Shown in pieces: positions 17,744-26,820 of a stretch of DNA of 64,000 bases (position 1 is the stretch's first letter; every line of letters starts with the position of its first letter). The notes beneath the pieces were generated by a model. It was not told where the DNA came from and did not search any database. It saw nothing but the letters and a program-made list of their open reading frames with translations. The translations under genes were made by a program, and so were the position numbers. The stretch covers positions 744,001 to 808,000 of the forward strand of contig NZ_JAPLET010000026.1 in NCBI RefSeq assembly GCF_026391055.1. The letters run 5' to 3'. Source of the stretch: Spirosoma sp. Its GTDB lineage: Bacteria > Bacteroidota > Bacteroidia > Cytophagales > Spirosomataceae.

Positions 17744-19399
17744 TCACGATTTCACTATTTGAAGAGGAACAAAATTGAACGTTTTGCCATCAAATAAGCC
17801 TAAGTCACTCAGTTTGACCTTAGGAATGACCAGCAGCGCCATGAATGATAAGGTCATGAAGGGGGCTAACAGGGTACTTTTAAGTCTATACTTAGCGTAT
17901 TCATCTAACTTAGTATACTGTTCAGCTATAGTATATCCATCTATGTCGCTCATAAGCCCCGCTACGGGTAGTGGGAGGAGCATAGATTCGGCAGCAGGCC
18001 CCTCCCCCACGGCCGATAAGCCTCCTTTTGCTTCGATAATTAAATTGATGGCTTTGCAAATGCTCTCGTCATTGCAACCCACCGCCGTTATATTGTGCGA
18101 ATCATGACCCACGGAGGAGGCAAGAGCGCCTGAAGTAAGCCCAAAATTTTTAATAAACGCCACGGCGGGGGGCGTATCCTGATACCGGTTGACGACAACC
18201 AGCTTTAAAATATCTCCCTCAACATCGGGTACGAGCTGGCCCTCTTCGACCTTCGCTTCCAGATGCAGCTCGTTCGTGATCAGCTGTCCGTCGAGTGCTT
18301 CTATAACCCGGATCCATACCGGCCCATCAGTAGATACGGCTTTTACAACAAAGTCGGCCGGCGTTTTGAGCGAACAGGAAAACTGATTAACATGCTCACT
18401 GCATAAGTCAGGAAGGGCCGATTGACCTTGATTGGCTACTATTTCTCCGTTGATCACTGTTTGCTGAACCTGAAACTCACGCAGGTTATTGACAACTATA
18501 TAATCGGCGGGGTCGCCCTCGCGCAGGAGTCCAACCGGCATTCGGTAGTGAAGTACGGGGTTGAGGCAGGCCGCCCCCAGCACATGCCAGAGCGAATGAC
18601 CTTTGCCCAAGGCGCGCACGACCAGTTGATTGATATGCCCTTCGGCCAGTGTATCGGGGTGTTTATCATCCGAACAGAACATAACCTGACCCGGAAACTC
18701 AGCCAGTAGCGGAATCAGGGCTTCGAAGTTGCGGGCCGCACTGCCTTCCCGAATCAGGATGTTCATCCCGCGCCGGGCTTTATCAAGCCCCTCTTCGTAG
18801 GTAAAACATTCGTGGTCGGTGCTGATCCCAGCATCTATGTATCGCTGGGCTTCGTCGCCGATCAGGCCGGGGGCGTGGCCATCTACGGGTTTATTAAAGG
18901 CATTGGCCAGACTGATTTTAGCCATCATATCAGGATCGTGGCTCAATACGCCCGGAAAGTTCATCACCTCGGCCAGGTAACCAATTTCTTTCATCGCCAG
19001 CAACTGTCTGACATCCTGCGCACTGATCGTTGCTCCTGCCGTTTCGAAAGTCGTGGCTGGTACACAGGAGGGTGCTCCGAACATAAACTTAAAGGGTACG
19101 CGACGAGCCTCTTCAATCATGTACGTCACGCCGGTAACGCCCAGCACATTCCCGATCTCGTGCGGATCCGAAACGGTAGCTACTGTGCCGTGCACAACTG
19201 CCAGCCGTGCAAACTGGGGTGGTGTCAGTAACGAGCTTTCTATATGAACGTGGGCGTCAACAAAGCCCGGAAGCACATAGGGCTCCTCCGGGCGTTCGGG
19301 ACCGAGTTGAGTAAGTTGACTGATGCGCCCGTTTTCGACAGCGATCGTACCATAATAAATTACTTGATCGAACAGATTCAGGATGTTCCCGGTAAGCAT
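17744..19399 (-). CDS. ade: Adenine deaminase
   Basis: A 551-residue amidohydrolase-superfamily enzyme that deaminates adenine to hypoxanthine for purine salvage. Metal-binding HxH is in GFVDAHVHIESSLLTP near residue 50. HAPGLIGDEAQRYIDAGISTDHEC lies mid-protein, followed by CSDDKHPD. The family-specific C-terminal part has TSGALASSVGHDSHNITAVG and GGLSAVGEG. Length matches the family. The start is 4 nt after the stop of the DUF5009 gene, so the two are co-transcribed. Confidence 0.95.
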   Translation of the reverse strand: MLTGNILNLFDQVIYYGTIAVENGRISQLTQLGPERPEEPYVLPGFVDAHVHIESSLLTPPQFARLAVVHGTVATVSDPHEIGNVLGVTGVTYMIEEARRVPFKFMFGAPSCVPATTFETAGATISAQDVRQLLAMKEIGYLAEVMNFPGVLSHDPDMMAKISLANAFNKPVDGHAPGLIGDEAQRYIDAGISTDHECFTYEEGLDKARRGMNILIREGSAARNFEALIPLLAEFPGQVMFCSDDKHPDTLAEGHINQLVVRALGKGHSLWHVLGAACLNPVLHYRMPVGLLREGDPADYIVVNNLREFQVQQTVINGEIVANQGQSALPDLCSEHVNQFSCSLKTPADFVVKAVSTDGPVWIRVIEALDGQLITNELHLEAKVEEGQLVPDVEGDILKLVVVNRYQDTPPAVAFIKNFGLTSGALASSVGHDSHNITAVGCNDESICKAINLIIEAKGGLSAVGEGPAAESMLLPLPVAGLMSDIDGYTIAEQYTKLDEYAKYRLKSTLLAPFMTLSFMALLVIPKVKLSDLGLFDGKTFNFVPLQIVKS

Positions 19400-19403
19400 A
19401 AAG

Positions 19404-20612
19404 TCAGATGCGTATAAAGAGTTTGCGACGGTACATCCACCGCAGAATGAGGTAAAAAATACCGAGCGTAACCAGACCCGTCAGCAGCGTTTCGTAGGCC
19501 GGACCGAAAATCAGAAAAGGGCCGGTTCCCAGATGGGTATGGAGTGATGTAACGATGAACCGGTCAATAAGGTGTACCAGACAGTAAATAGCAATGGAGT
19601 TCATGCCAACAACAATCAACGGGAAAGCCCAGCTACGCCGGTTGGCAACGTCAATGATCCCGTAGAAAAGTGCAAGCAGCCAGAAGCACCAACCTCCGCT
19701 AAACAATACCCAGGCGGGTGTCCAGATACGCTTTACGATGGGGCAAATGCCTGCTACATGCAGCAGGACACCCGCTACCAAACAGATACCACCAGCCAGC
19801 AGAAAACGCTGGATCAGTGCCCGCTTATCCATATCTGAGCGTAGCCACCGTCCGGCCTGTAACCCAAGGAGCATGGTGCCCAGTGTTGGAATAAAGCTAA
19901 GTGTGGCATAGCCACCGCCATTGAACAGAAACGGTTTTTCTCTCGGAAACAAGTTAAGAAACCAGGTATCGAACGCCCAGGCGAGATTGCTGTTCTTATT
20001 GAAGTGTGCCATTATACTGTTGTAATGCTCCGGCCAGTCGGGCGGAACGCCCACCGCACTGTAATTAAACCCGGCTCCGGAAGCGGGATAGAGCACGAAA
20101 GCCAGCCAGTACCCAACCAGCACGACACCCAGGGCAATCCAGCCGGTTCGGGCGCTGTATTTACCAAGTAAGAACAGAAAAGGGTAACCAAGACCGATTT
20201 GGGTCAGCGTATCCTCAAACGTGAAGTTTGTCTGACTAGCATGGGTGGAACGCAGAAAAATGCCAAGTAATATCAGAATCAGCGAACGGCGCAAGGCATA
20301 CCCAAACTGTGTAGCAAACGATTGCCCCTGGCTGGCACGGCTGGCCATTGAGAAAAGCAGGGCAACACCCACCAGAAACGAAAAAGACGGCTGAATTAAA
20401 TCATGCAACGAGCACCCGGCCCAGGCAACATGACTTTGATGGTGCGCGAGGAAGGCCCAGAACGCACTGTCGGGAAAGGTTTCGTGTAAATGATCAAATT
20501 GCAGCATTTCGGCCGCCATCAATACCATGACAAAGCCTCGATAGGCATCCATAGACATCAGGCGACCGGGCAAGGCAGCGCCCGGCTGGGTAGTAGACAA
20601 CGGTGGGAGCAT
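19404..20612 (-). CDS. DUF5009/acyltransferase-like membrane protein (NagX family)
   Basis: A 402-residue integral membrane protein with about ten hydrophobic helices. [16 protein letters not shown] near residue 18 and the conserved histidine region [21 protein letters not shown] are typical of DUF5009, related to heparan-alpha-glucosaminide N-acetyltransferases. Members are thought to acetylate amino sugars across the membrane. The substrate here is not known. It is upstream of and tightly linked (4-nt gap) to adenine deaminase. I see no functional reason for that pairing. Confidence 0.85.
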   Translation of the reverse strand: MLPPLSTTQPGAALPGRLMSMDAYRGFVMVLMAAEMLQFDHLHETFPDSAFWAFLAHHQSHVAWAGCSLHDLIQPSFSFLVGVALLFSMASRASQGQSFATQFGYALRRSLILILLGIFLRSTHASQTNFTFEDTLTQIGLGYPFLFLLGKYSARTGWIALGVVLVGYWLAFVLYPASGAGFNYSAVGVPPDWPEHYNSIMAHFNKNSNLAWAFDTWFLNLFPREKPFLFNGGGYATLSFIPTLGTMLLGLQAGRWLRSDMDKRALIQRFLLAGGICLVAGVLLHVAGICPIVKRIWTPAWVLFSGGWCFWLLALFYGIIDVANRRSWAFPLIVVGMNSIAIYCLVHLIDRFIVTSLHTHLGTGPFLIFGPAYETLLTGLVTLGIFYLILRWMYRRKLFIRI

Positions 20613-20744
20613 GATTAAGGTAGGAATTAGTCGTCAAAACTTAGCATTGCCCGTCACATTCGCAATAGAGTTGGTTAAAGTTTTTCGCAGAGGTGGTATA
20701 TTTCGAACGAATGAGACTCTTTACTATAAATAATCCTTTTGCTG

Positions 20745-22418
20745 ATGCCTGCCCGTGTGTTAAAAGTTCATCCTGCCGATAATGTCATTGTTGCCCTGCG
20801 CAACCTGTCGGCTGGTGAACAAATAGAGTTTGGGAATACCCTCTACGAGCTACCCTATGCCGTTGGGGCCAAACATAAATTTGTGACCGAAGACCGTCAG
20901 CCCGGCGATCCAATTACGATGTACGGGGTACTCGTTGGCAAGGCAACCCAGCCAATTCGCCGGGGCGAACCCATTACAACGTTCAATCTCAAACATGATG
21001 CAGATACGTACGGACTCGACAAAAAGCAGTCGTATGCCTGGCAGCCCCCCGACGTTTCAGCCTGGGAAGGTCGGACGTTTATGGGGTATCATCGGGCGGA
21101 TGGCAGCGTTGGTACCCGAAACTACTGGCTGGTGGTGCCACTCGTATTCTGCGAAAACCGTAATGTACTGATCCTGAAAGATGCCTTTGAGCGGGAGCTT
21201 GGCTATGCGCAGCCCGAAACTTATCGAGTGCAGGTTCACGAGCTGCTGAGTTTGTACAAAGCCGGCGAAATGGAGGTTGCTAAAAAGATGCAGCCTTTTG
21301 TCGATGAATCCCAGAATCAGACGCTTACTTCGAGCCAACATCAGGTAAATCGTCCTTTCAAGAACGTAGACGGTATCAAATTTCTAACGCATGAAATGGG
21401 CTGTGGCGGTACCCGACAGGACTCCGCTTATTTGTGTTCGCTGCTGGCCGGGTTTATCAATAACCCTAACGTGGCCGGAGCTACCGTACTTAGCCTTGGT
21501 TGTCAGCATTTACAGACAGACATGATCTCGGCCGAAATTAAACGGCAGAATCCTAAGTTCAACAAACCCCTGCTACTGTTCGAACAACAGGCGGGTACGG
21601 AATACGCTCTAATGTCGGAGGCCGTCAAACAAACATTTTTGGGGCTGGTCGAAATCAATAAACTCGAACGTAAACCCGCGCCACTCAGTGCGCTGACAGT
21701 TGGGCTGAAGTGTGGCGGTTCCGACGGGTTCTCCGGCATTTCGGCGAACCCGGCCCTCGGGCAACTGTCCGACATTCTGGTAACGCTGGGCGGCAAGACC
21801 GTGCTGGCCGAATTTCCGGAACTGAACGGCGTTGAACAGGAACTAATCAATCGCACCGACGATACCGATAAAGCCCAGAAGTTCATAACCCTGATGGGTG
21901 ACTATTCGGCTCAGGCCGAAGCGGTAGGATCGGGCTTTGACATGAATCCATCGCCGGGGAATATTAAAGATGGCTTGATTACAGATGCTATCAAATCTGC
22001 CGGAGCGGCTAAGAAAGGGGGAACGGCACCGGTAGCCGATGTGCTGGATTATGCCGAACGCGCTACCGAGCCTGGTCTTAACTTACTCTGTACGCCCGGT
22101 AACGACGTTGAAGCCACAACCGGTATGGCGGGTTCCGGCACCAATGTCATCCTGTTCACAACGGGCCTTGGTACGCCCACAGGTAACCCTGTTTGCCCGG
22201 TTGTGAAAGTATCGACGAACACCATCCTCAAGAACCGGATGCCGGATGTTATTGACTTCGATAGCGGGCCCATCATCGATGGAGAGCAAAGCATCGAACA
22301 AAATGCCAACGCCATGCTGGAATATATTATCAAGCTGGCCTCGGGCGAAGTAATTACCCAGGCCGAACGGCTGGGGCAGGACGATTTCATCCCCTGGAAA
22401 CGGGGCGTTTCACTCTAA
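20745..22418 (+). CDS. UxaA-family dehydratase (altronate or L-fuconate dehydratase type)
   Basis: A 557-residue fused UxaA protein: an N-terminal SAF-type domain (about residues 1-90) followed by the catalytic part with FMGYHRADGSVGTRNYW, GCGGTRQDS, LKCGGSDGFSG and AGSGTNVILFTTG. The family removes water from sugar acids using iron. The neighbours are a 2-keto-3-deoxy sugar acid SDR, an FAH-family diketo-acid hydrolase and a COG3618 lactonase. L-fuconate or a related 6-deoxy acid is therefore a more likely substrate than altronate. ATG at 20745 is preferred over a TTG six bases earlier. Confidence 0.9.
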   Translation: MPARVLKVHPADNVIVALRNLSAGEQIEFGNTLYELPYAVGAKHKFVTEDRQPGDPITMYGVLVGKATQPIRRGEPITTFNLKHDADTYGLDKKQSYAWQPPDVSAWEGRTFMGYHRADGSVGTRNYWLVVPLVFCENRNVLILKDAFERELGYAQPETYRVQVHELLSLYKAGEMEVAKKMQPFVDESQNQTLTSSQHQVNRPFKNVDGIKFLTHEMGCGGTRQDSAYLCSLLAGFINNPNVAGATVLSLGCQHLQTDMISAEIKRQNPKFNKPLLLFEQQAGTEYALMSEAVKQTFLGLVEINKLERKPAPLSALTVGLKCGGSDGFSGISANPALGQLSDILVTLGGKTVLAEFPELNGVEQELINRTDDTDKAQKFITLMGDYSAQAEAVGSGFDMNPSPGNIKDGLITDAIKSAGAAKKGGTAPVADVLDYAERATEPGLNLLCTPGNDVEATTGMAGSGTNVILFTTGLGTPTGNPVCPVVKVSTNTILKNRMPDVIDFDSGPIIDGEQSIEQNANAMLEYIIKLASGEVITQAERLGQDDFIPWKRGVSL

Positions 22419-22422
22419 ATTG

Positions 22423-22490
22423 GCGAAAGAAGGAAAGAGTGAAAGAGCGCTATAATCTGCGCCTGAACGTTCACTCTTTCCTTTTTTCGC
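22423..22490. repeat. Near-perfect inverted repeat between the dehydratase and SDR genes
   Basis: The 21-bp arms 22423-22443 and 22470-22490 pair with one mismatch around a 26-nt loop. The left arm is nearly all purine (GAAAGAAGGAAAGAG). The hairpin almost fills the spacer and ends 13 nt before the next ATG. It may limit read-through or stabilise the upstream message. Confidence 0.6.
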
Positions 22491-22503
22491 TCTTTCGCTC
22501 TCT

Positions 22504-23277
22504 ATGTTCTCTCTCAACAACAAAACCGCGCTGATTACGGGCGGGGCCAGTGGTATTGGACTGGCTATTTCTCAGACGTTCGCTCAGGCGGGCGCAACGG
22601 TTCACATTCTCGAAATTAACGGCGAGCTGGCGCAGCAGGTGGCCGATGATATTACGGCGGCTGGCGGAAAAGCGTATGCTCACACGGTCGACGTGTCCGA
22701 TCAGGCGCAAGTAGTGGCCCTGATTGGCCAGATAGCGGCCGAATCGTCCATTCACATTCTCGTTAACAACGCTGGTGTGGCGCACATTGGCAAGGCCGAT
22801 ACAACCCAGGAAGCTGATTTCGACCGAATTTTCCGCATCAATGTGAAAGGTGTTTATAATTGCTTATATGCTGTTATTCCGCATTTTAAATCCAATGGAG
22901 GGGGCGTCATCCTGAACATGGCCTCGGTAGCCGCCACGCTTGGCCTCTCCGATAGGTTTGCCTATTCGATGAGCAAAGGAGCGGTGCTGACCATGACGTT
23001 GTCCGTAGCCAAAGACTACCTGAAAGACAACATTCGGTGCAACTGCATCTCTCCCGCCCGCGTACACACGCCTTTTGTGGATGGGTTTATCGCGAAGAAC
23101 TACCCAGGACAGGAAGCCGAAATGTTCGAGAAGTTATCGAAAACCCAACCCATCGGCCGTATGGCCGCCCCCGGCGAAGTAGGCGCATTGGCCTTATATC
23201 TCTGCTCCGATGAAGCTGGCTTCGTCACTGGCTGCGACTACCCCCTCGATGGTGGCTTTACCCGCCTGAACAGCTAG
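22504..23277 (+). CDS. SDR-family sugar-acid dehydrogenase
   Basis: A 257-residue short-chain dehydrogenase. The cofactor motif TGGASGIG is at residues 11-18, NNAG in VNNAGVAHIG near residue 88, and the catalytic YSMSK near residue 156, preceded by the Ser in NMASVA. The asparagine-rich NCISPARVHTPF follows. By context it probably oxidises a 2-keto-3-deoxy-6-deoxy sugar acid to the 2,4-diketo compound for the FAH hydrolase downstream. It could instead oxidise the free sugar, because no other sugar dehydrogenase is present in the cluster. Confidence 0.9.
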   Translation: MFSLNNKTALITGGASGIGLAISQTFAQAGATVHILEINGELAQQVADDITAAGGKAYAHTVDVSDQAQVVALIGQIAAESSIHILVNNAGVAHIGKADTTQEADFDRIFRINVKGVYNCLYAVIPHFKSNGGGVILNMASVAATLGLSDRFAYSMSKGAVLTMTLSVAKDYLKDNIRCNCISPARVHTPFVDGFIAKNYPGQEAEMFEKLSKTQPIGRMAAPGEVGALALYLCSDEAGFVTGCDYPLDGGFTRLNS

Positions 23278-23338
23278 AACACAAAATATTCTCATCAAGG
23301 CATTATAAACGTAAGTCATCCCGAACTTTTAAGCTAAA

Positions 23339-23377
23339 CTGCCCGGTCTAATGCGCTCAATCAGATAAACCGGGCAG
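23339..23377. repeat. Inverted repeat in the SDR-FAH spacer
   Basis: The perfect 9-bp arms CTGCCCGGT (23339-23347) and ACCGGGCAG (23369-23377) enclose a 21-nt loop. It directly precedes a larger palindrome at 23384-23425, so the two form a double-hairpin block. Confidence 0.55.
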
Positions 23378-23383
23378 AGACCG

Positions 23384-23425
23384 GCAGACGCACCGGCATA
23401 GCCTAGGCTATGCCGGTGCGTCTGC
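23384..23425. repeat. Perfect 42-bp palindrome in the SDR-FAH spacer
   Basis: Each half is 21 bp. The core half-site reads CACCGGCATAGCCTA, then mirrors itself with no loop beyond the central TA. It is GC-rich, unlike the surrounding AT-rich spacer, and is preceded by a second hairpin at 23339-23377. A flanking pair GCTCAAT/ATTGAGC (near 23355 and 23445) brackets part of the block. This resembles a REP/BIME-type intergenic element. No open frame lies in 23278-23539. Confidence 0.65.
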
Positions 23426-23539
23426 TATTTAGCGTTTAGTGCCATTGAGCAATCATTCCACAGTAAACCATTAGGTTTGCGGCAGAATGGTTAAACTTGC
23501 AGTCTAGTCTGCTTTTCGTTTAAAGAATCTTCTTTCTTC

Positions 23540-24394
23540 ATGAAACTCTTCCGCTTCGGCTCGCCCGACCACGAACACCCTGGTGTTGTATTACCCACCG
23601 GTCAACATATCGACGTAACGCACTTTGGCGAAGATTACGACGAATCATTTTTTGCCAGCAATGGCCCCGAACGCCTGGCGCACTGGCTGACGGCCCACGC
23701 TCATACCTGCCCCGAAGTATCGATCGATGAACGCTTTGGCCCGTGCATCAAACGCCCGTCGAAAATCGTTTGTGTGGGTCTGAACTACGCCAAACATGCC
23801 GCCGAAACCGGTGCTGCCACACCCGCCGAGCCCATTCTTTTCTTTAAGGCAACTACGGCACTCTGCGGCCCCAACGACAATGTTGTTATTCCAAAGCGGT
23901 CCGAAAAAACCGACTGGGAAGTTGAACTAGCCATCATCATTGGCAAACGGGCCAGCTATGTCGAACTGGACGAGGCTATGGACTACATTGCCGGTTACGC
24001 GCTGCACAACGATTACAGCGAACGGGCATGGCAGCTGGAGCGCGGTGGACAGTGGGTAAAAGGGAAAAGCGCCGACACCTTTGCGCCACTGGGACCGTAC
24101 TTAGTGACAACTGATGAAGTCCCCGAGCCAAATAATCTTCACCTGTGGCTCAGCATTAATGGCAAGCGCCTACAGGATTCGAATACCGACGACATGATTT
24201 TCAATGTCCCAACACTGGTCAGCTACATCAGCCAGTTCATGACGCTGCTGCCCGGCGATATTATCTCGACTGGCACACCCGCTGGCGTGGGTCTGGGCAT
24301 GAACCCGCCCTGGTACCTGAAACCCGGCGACGTAGTCGAACTGGGTATCGAAGGCTTGGGCGAACAGAAGCAGACAGCCATTAGCTATCAATAA
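23540..24394 (+). CDS. FAH-family hydrolase, probable 2,4-diketo-3-deoxy sugar acid hydrolase
   Basis: A 284-residue fumarylacetoacetate hydrolase-fold enzyme. The signature KIVCVGLNYAKHAAETG opens the catalytic domain near residue 75, with metal ligands in DWEVELAIIIG. HNDYSERAWQLERGGQWVKG followed by DTFAPLGPYLVT is the pattern seen in L-2,4-diketo-3-deoxyrhamnonate/fuconate hydrolases. The C-terminus has STGTPAGVG. The expected reaction splits the diketo acid into pyruvate and lactate. It follows the SDR across a highly structured spacer and precedes the lactonase, which supports this assignment. Confidence 0.9.
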   Translation: MKLFRFGSPDHEHPGVVLPTGQHIDVTHFGEDYDESFFASNGPERLAHWLTAHAHTCPEVSIDERFGPCIKRPSKIVCVGLNYAKHAAETGAATPAEPILFFKATTALCGPNDNVVIPKRSEKTDWEVELAIIIGKRASYVELDEAMDYIAGYALHNDYSERAWQLERGGQWVKGKSADTFAPLGPYLVTTDEVPEPNNLHLWLSINGKRLQDSNTDDMIFNVPTLVSYISQFMTLLPGDIISTGTPAGVGLGMNPPWYLKPGDVVELGIEGLGEQKQTAISYQ

Positions 24395-24403
24395 CTAGTG
24401 AAT

Positions 24404-24479
24404 AATGGATAATGTAAATGAATAATGAAGAATAAACAACCAGTGGACTATTCTTCATTATCCATTTACATTATCCATT
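24404..24479. repeat. Near-perfect inverted repeat between the FAH and lactonase genes
   Basis: The 31-bp arms 24404-24434 and 24449-24479 pair with one mismatch around a 14-nt loop. The arms are low-complexity AT words of the AATGGATAATG type. The structure occupies most of the 107-nt spacer. Confidence 0.65.
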
Positions 24480-24501
24480 TTACATTCCTCATTAGCAACG
24501 T

Positions 24502-25326
24502 ATGACAATCGACGCTCACCAACATTTCTGGCACTTCGATCCGGTTCGGGATAGCTGGATTACGGACGATATGGCCAATATCCAACGCGATTTCCTGCCC
24601 GCTGATCTGGAGCCTGTTCTGAAAGAGAATGGGATTGATGGGTGCGTGGCTGTTCAGGCATCGCAGTCGGAAGAAGAAACGATGTTTCTGGTTCGGATGG
24701 CCCAGACGTACGACATTGTGAGAGGTGTTGTTGGTTGGGTTGATCTGCAGTCAGACCAGTTGCCAGAGCGATTACAGGCGCTTTCTCAGCATCAAGAGAT
24801 CAAAGGCTACCGGCACGTGGCGCAGGCCGAACCCGATGACTTCCTGGCCCGTCCTGCCGTTATGGATGGCATTCGACAGTTAGCCGATTTTGGTCTAACG
24901 TACGATATTTTGATTTACCCGACGCAACTAAAAGCGGCTTTGCAGTTGGTGCGATCAGTGCCCAACGTCAACTTTGTGATCGACCATTTGGCCAAGCCTT
25001 ACATTCAGAAAAAAGAGATTAGCCGCTGGTCAAACTTCATGGCCGAGATCGCCAAGAACAAACATGTTTCGTGCAAACTCTCCGGTATGGTCACCGAAGC
25101 CGACTGGCATAACTGGAGCAAAAAAGACTTTTTTCCCTATCTGGATGTTGTCTTTGAGAACTTCGGCCCCGACCGGCTCATGTTTGGCTCCGACTGGCCC
25201 GTATGTCTGGTAGCTGCCAACTACACACAGGTTAGAACACTGGTTGATGAATACGTTGTCAATTGGGGAGAGGAGGTCCGGGCAAAAGTCTTTGGTGCGA
25301 ATGCAGTGTCGTTTTACAAGTTATAA
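24502..25326 (+). CDS. COG3618 amidohydrolase, probable L-fuconolactonase
   Basis: A 274-residue amidohydrolase-superfamily enzyme. The metal-binding HxH is at residues 6-8 in IDAHQHFWHFDP. Other conserved segments are KGYRHVAQAEPDD, FVIDHLAKP, CKLSGMVTEAD and LMFGSDWPVCL, which holds the catalytic Asp. COG3618 includes L-fucono-1,5-lactonase and related sugar lactonases that open lactones to sugar acids. Its neighbours would act on the product. It is 6 nt upstream of the FGGY kinase gene, indicating co-transcription. Confidence 0.92.
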   Translation: MTIDAHQHFWHFDPVRDSWITDDMANIQRDFLPADLEPVLKENGIDGCVAVQASQSEEETMFLVRMAQTYDIVRGVVGWVDLQSDQLPERLQALSQHQEIKGYRHVAQAEPDDFLARPAVMDGIRQLADFGLTYDILIYPTQLKAALQLVRSVPNVNFVIDHLAKPYIQKKEISRWSNFMAEIAKNKHVSCKLSGMVTEADWHNWSKKDFFPYLDVVFENFGPDRLMFGSDWPVCLVAANYTQVRTLVDEYVVNWGEEVRAKVFGANAVSFYKL

Positions 25327-25332
25327 AGGGTT

Positions 25333-26820
25333 ATGAATTGTTTTGTTGGTGTTGATGTCGGAACGACGAATATAAAAGCGCTGGCCATGCCGCCGGATTT
25401 AAGCCAGATTCTGGCCCATGCCTCCGCCCCCGTTACGACCCTCAACCCCGAACCCGGCTATGCCGAACAGGACCCGTCCGAAATCTGGGCGGCTTTTGTC
25501 GAGGTCATAGCTGAAGTCAGTCGAGAAGTCGCGCAGGGTGGTCATGTCATTACACATGTGGCTTTTTGTACGGCCATGCACAGCCTGCTGCCCATGAACG
25601 ACGACGGATCGCCGATCGGGAATGCCATTCTCTGGTCCGACAACCGGGCCGAGGAGCAGGCCAAAGCCTTACGGACAACGCAGGCGGAATTAGGGAAGTC
25701 GATTTACGCACAAACCGGAACGCCCATTCACCCCATGATTCCGCTTTGCAAACTGGCCTGGCTCCGCGAAAATGACCCACGACTGCTGCGCCGAACGGCC
25801 CGTTTCGGCTCGATCAAGGAATTTTTGTGGCATAAATTAACCGGTCAGTTTGAAGTTGATTTCTCCATTGCCACGGCTACGGGACTGTTTAACGAAGGCA
25901 AGCAGGAATGGAGCGAAGCAGCGCTGAACTACGGCGGTGTCCGGGCCGACCAGTTATCGAAGCCCGTTCCAACGACTTTCCAGCGTTCGTACCAACCACG
26001 GTCAGAAACAGCCAGAACGGGACTTCAGGCGGGCGTTTCACTGGTCATTGGCGCATCAGATGGGTGTCTGGCCAATCTGGGTGCGGGGGCTATCAAAGCC
26101 GGAACGGCCACGCTCACTATCGGTACCAGCGGAGCCATCCGCCAAACGGTCCGAAAACCACTGCGCGATGCTGAACTTCGGTTATTTTGTTATTTTCTGG
26201 ATGAAGGCTATTACGTAGTTGGCGGGCCTACCAACAACGGGGGCAACGTACTGGAGTGGCTCACCGAAAAACTGACTTTACAGGATACAGACGCCGTTTT
26301 GGCCGAGGCCGCCACTATAGCCCCCGGCTCGGATGGCTTACTGTTTCTACCCTATTTGCAAGGTGAACGGGCACCGTTATGGGACGCTTCAGTCCGGGGG
26401 GCCTACCTCAATGTCGACTGGCAGCATACCAGAGCTCACTTTGTAAGAGCCGCTCTGGAAGGAGTTTTATTCAATCTACTTAGCATCAATGAACTGCTGA
26501 TTGATCACACCGGACCAGCCAAGGTTATCCATGCCAACGGAGGCTTTGCTCAGTCGGACCTTTGGGTGCAAATGTTAGCCGATATGGCGGGCGTTCCTGT
26601 ACGGCTTAACGCCAGTAACGAAAGCGGCTCGATGGGTGCTATACTACTGACGATGAAAGCCATCGGTATGGTAAAAACACTGGATGAAGCTGCGGAGAAG
26701 GTTGCATTTGGCCGTACGTTTCAACCCGACCTAAACCGTCATACGGTGTATCGGAAAGAGTTTGCAAAATGGCAGGAAGGTCAGAAAATGCTATACGTCG
26801 ATAGCGGGCGTACCAAATAG
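25333..26820 (+). CDS. FGGY-family carbohydrate kinase (gluconokinase-like)
   Basis: A 495-residue sugar kinase. The N-terminal phosphate motif is GVDVGTTNIKAL, ILWSDNRAEEQA and TGTPIHPMIPLCKLAWL follow, and GTSGAIRQTV and GGFAQSDLWVQMLADMAG lie in the C-terminal ATPase lobe. TGTPIHPM is characteristic of FGGY gluconokinases. A gluconate-type kinase is odd beside an apparently non-phosphorylating 6-deoxysugar pathway; it may phosphorylate a different sugar acid or ketose. The last 30 bp overlap the end of the convergent GNAT gene. Confidence 0.88.
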   Translation: MNCFVGVDVGTTNIKALAMPPDLSQILAHASAPVTTLNPEPGYAEQDPSEIWAAFVEVIAEVSREVAQGGHVITHVAFCTAMHSLLPMNDDGSPIGNAILWSDNRAEEQAKALRTTQAELGKSIYAQTGTPIHPMIPLCKLAWLRENDPRLLRRTARFGSIKEFLWHKLTGQFEVDFSIATATGLFNEGKQEWSEAALNYGGVRADQLSKPVPTTFQRSYQPRSETARTGLQAGVSLVIGASDGCLANLGAGAIKAGTATLTIGTSGAIRQTVRKPLRDAELRLFCYFLDEGYYVVGGPTNNGGNVLEWLTEKLTLQDTDAVLAEAATIAPGSDGLLFLPYLQGERAPLWDASVRGAYLNVDWQHTRAHFVRAALEGVLFNLLSINELLIDHTGPAKVIHANGGFAQSDLWVQMLADMAGVPVRLNASNESGSMGAILLTMKAIGMVKTLDEAAEKVAFGRTFQPDLNRHTVYRKEFAKWQEGQKMLYVDSGRTK

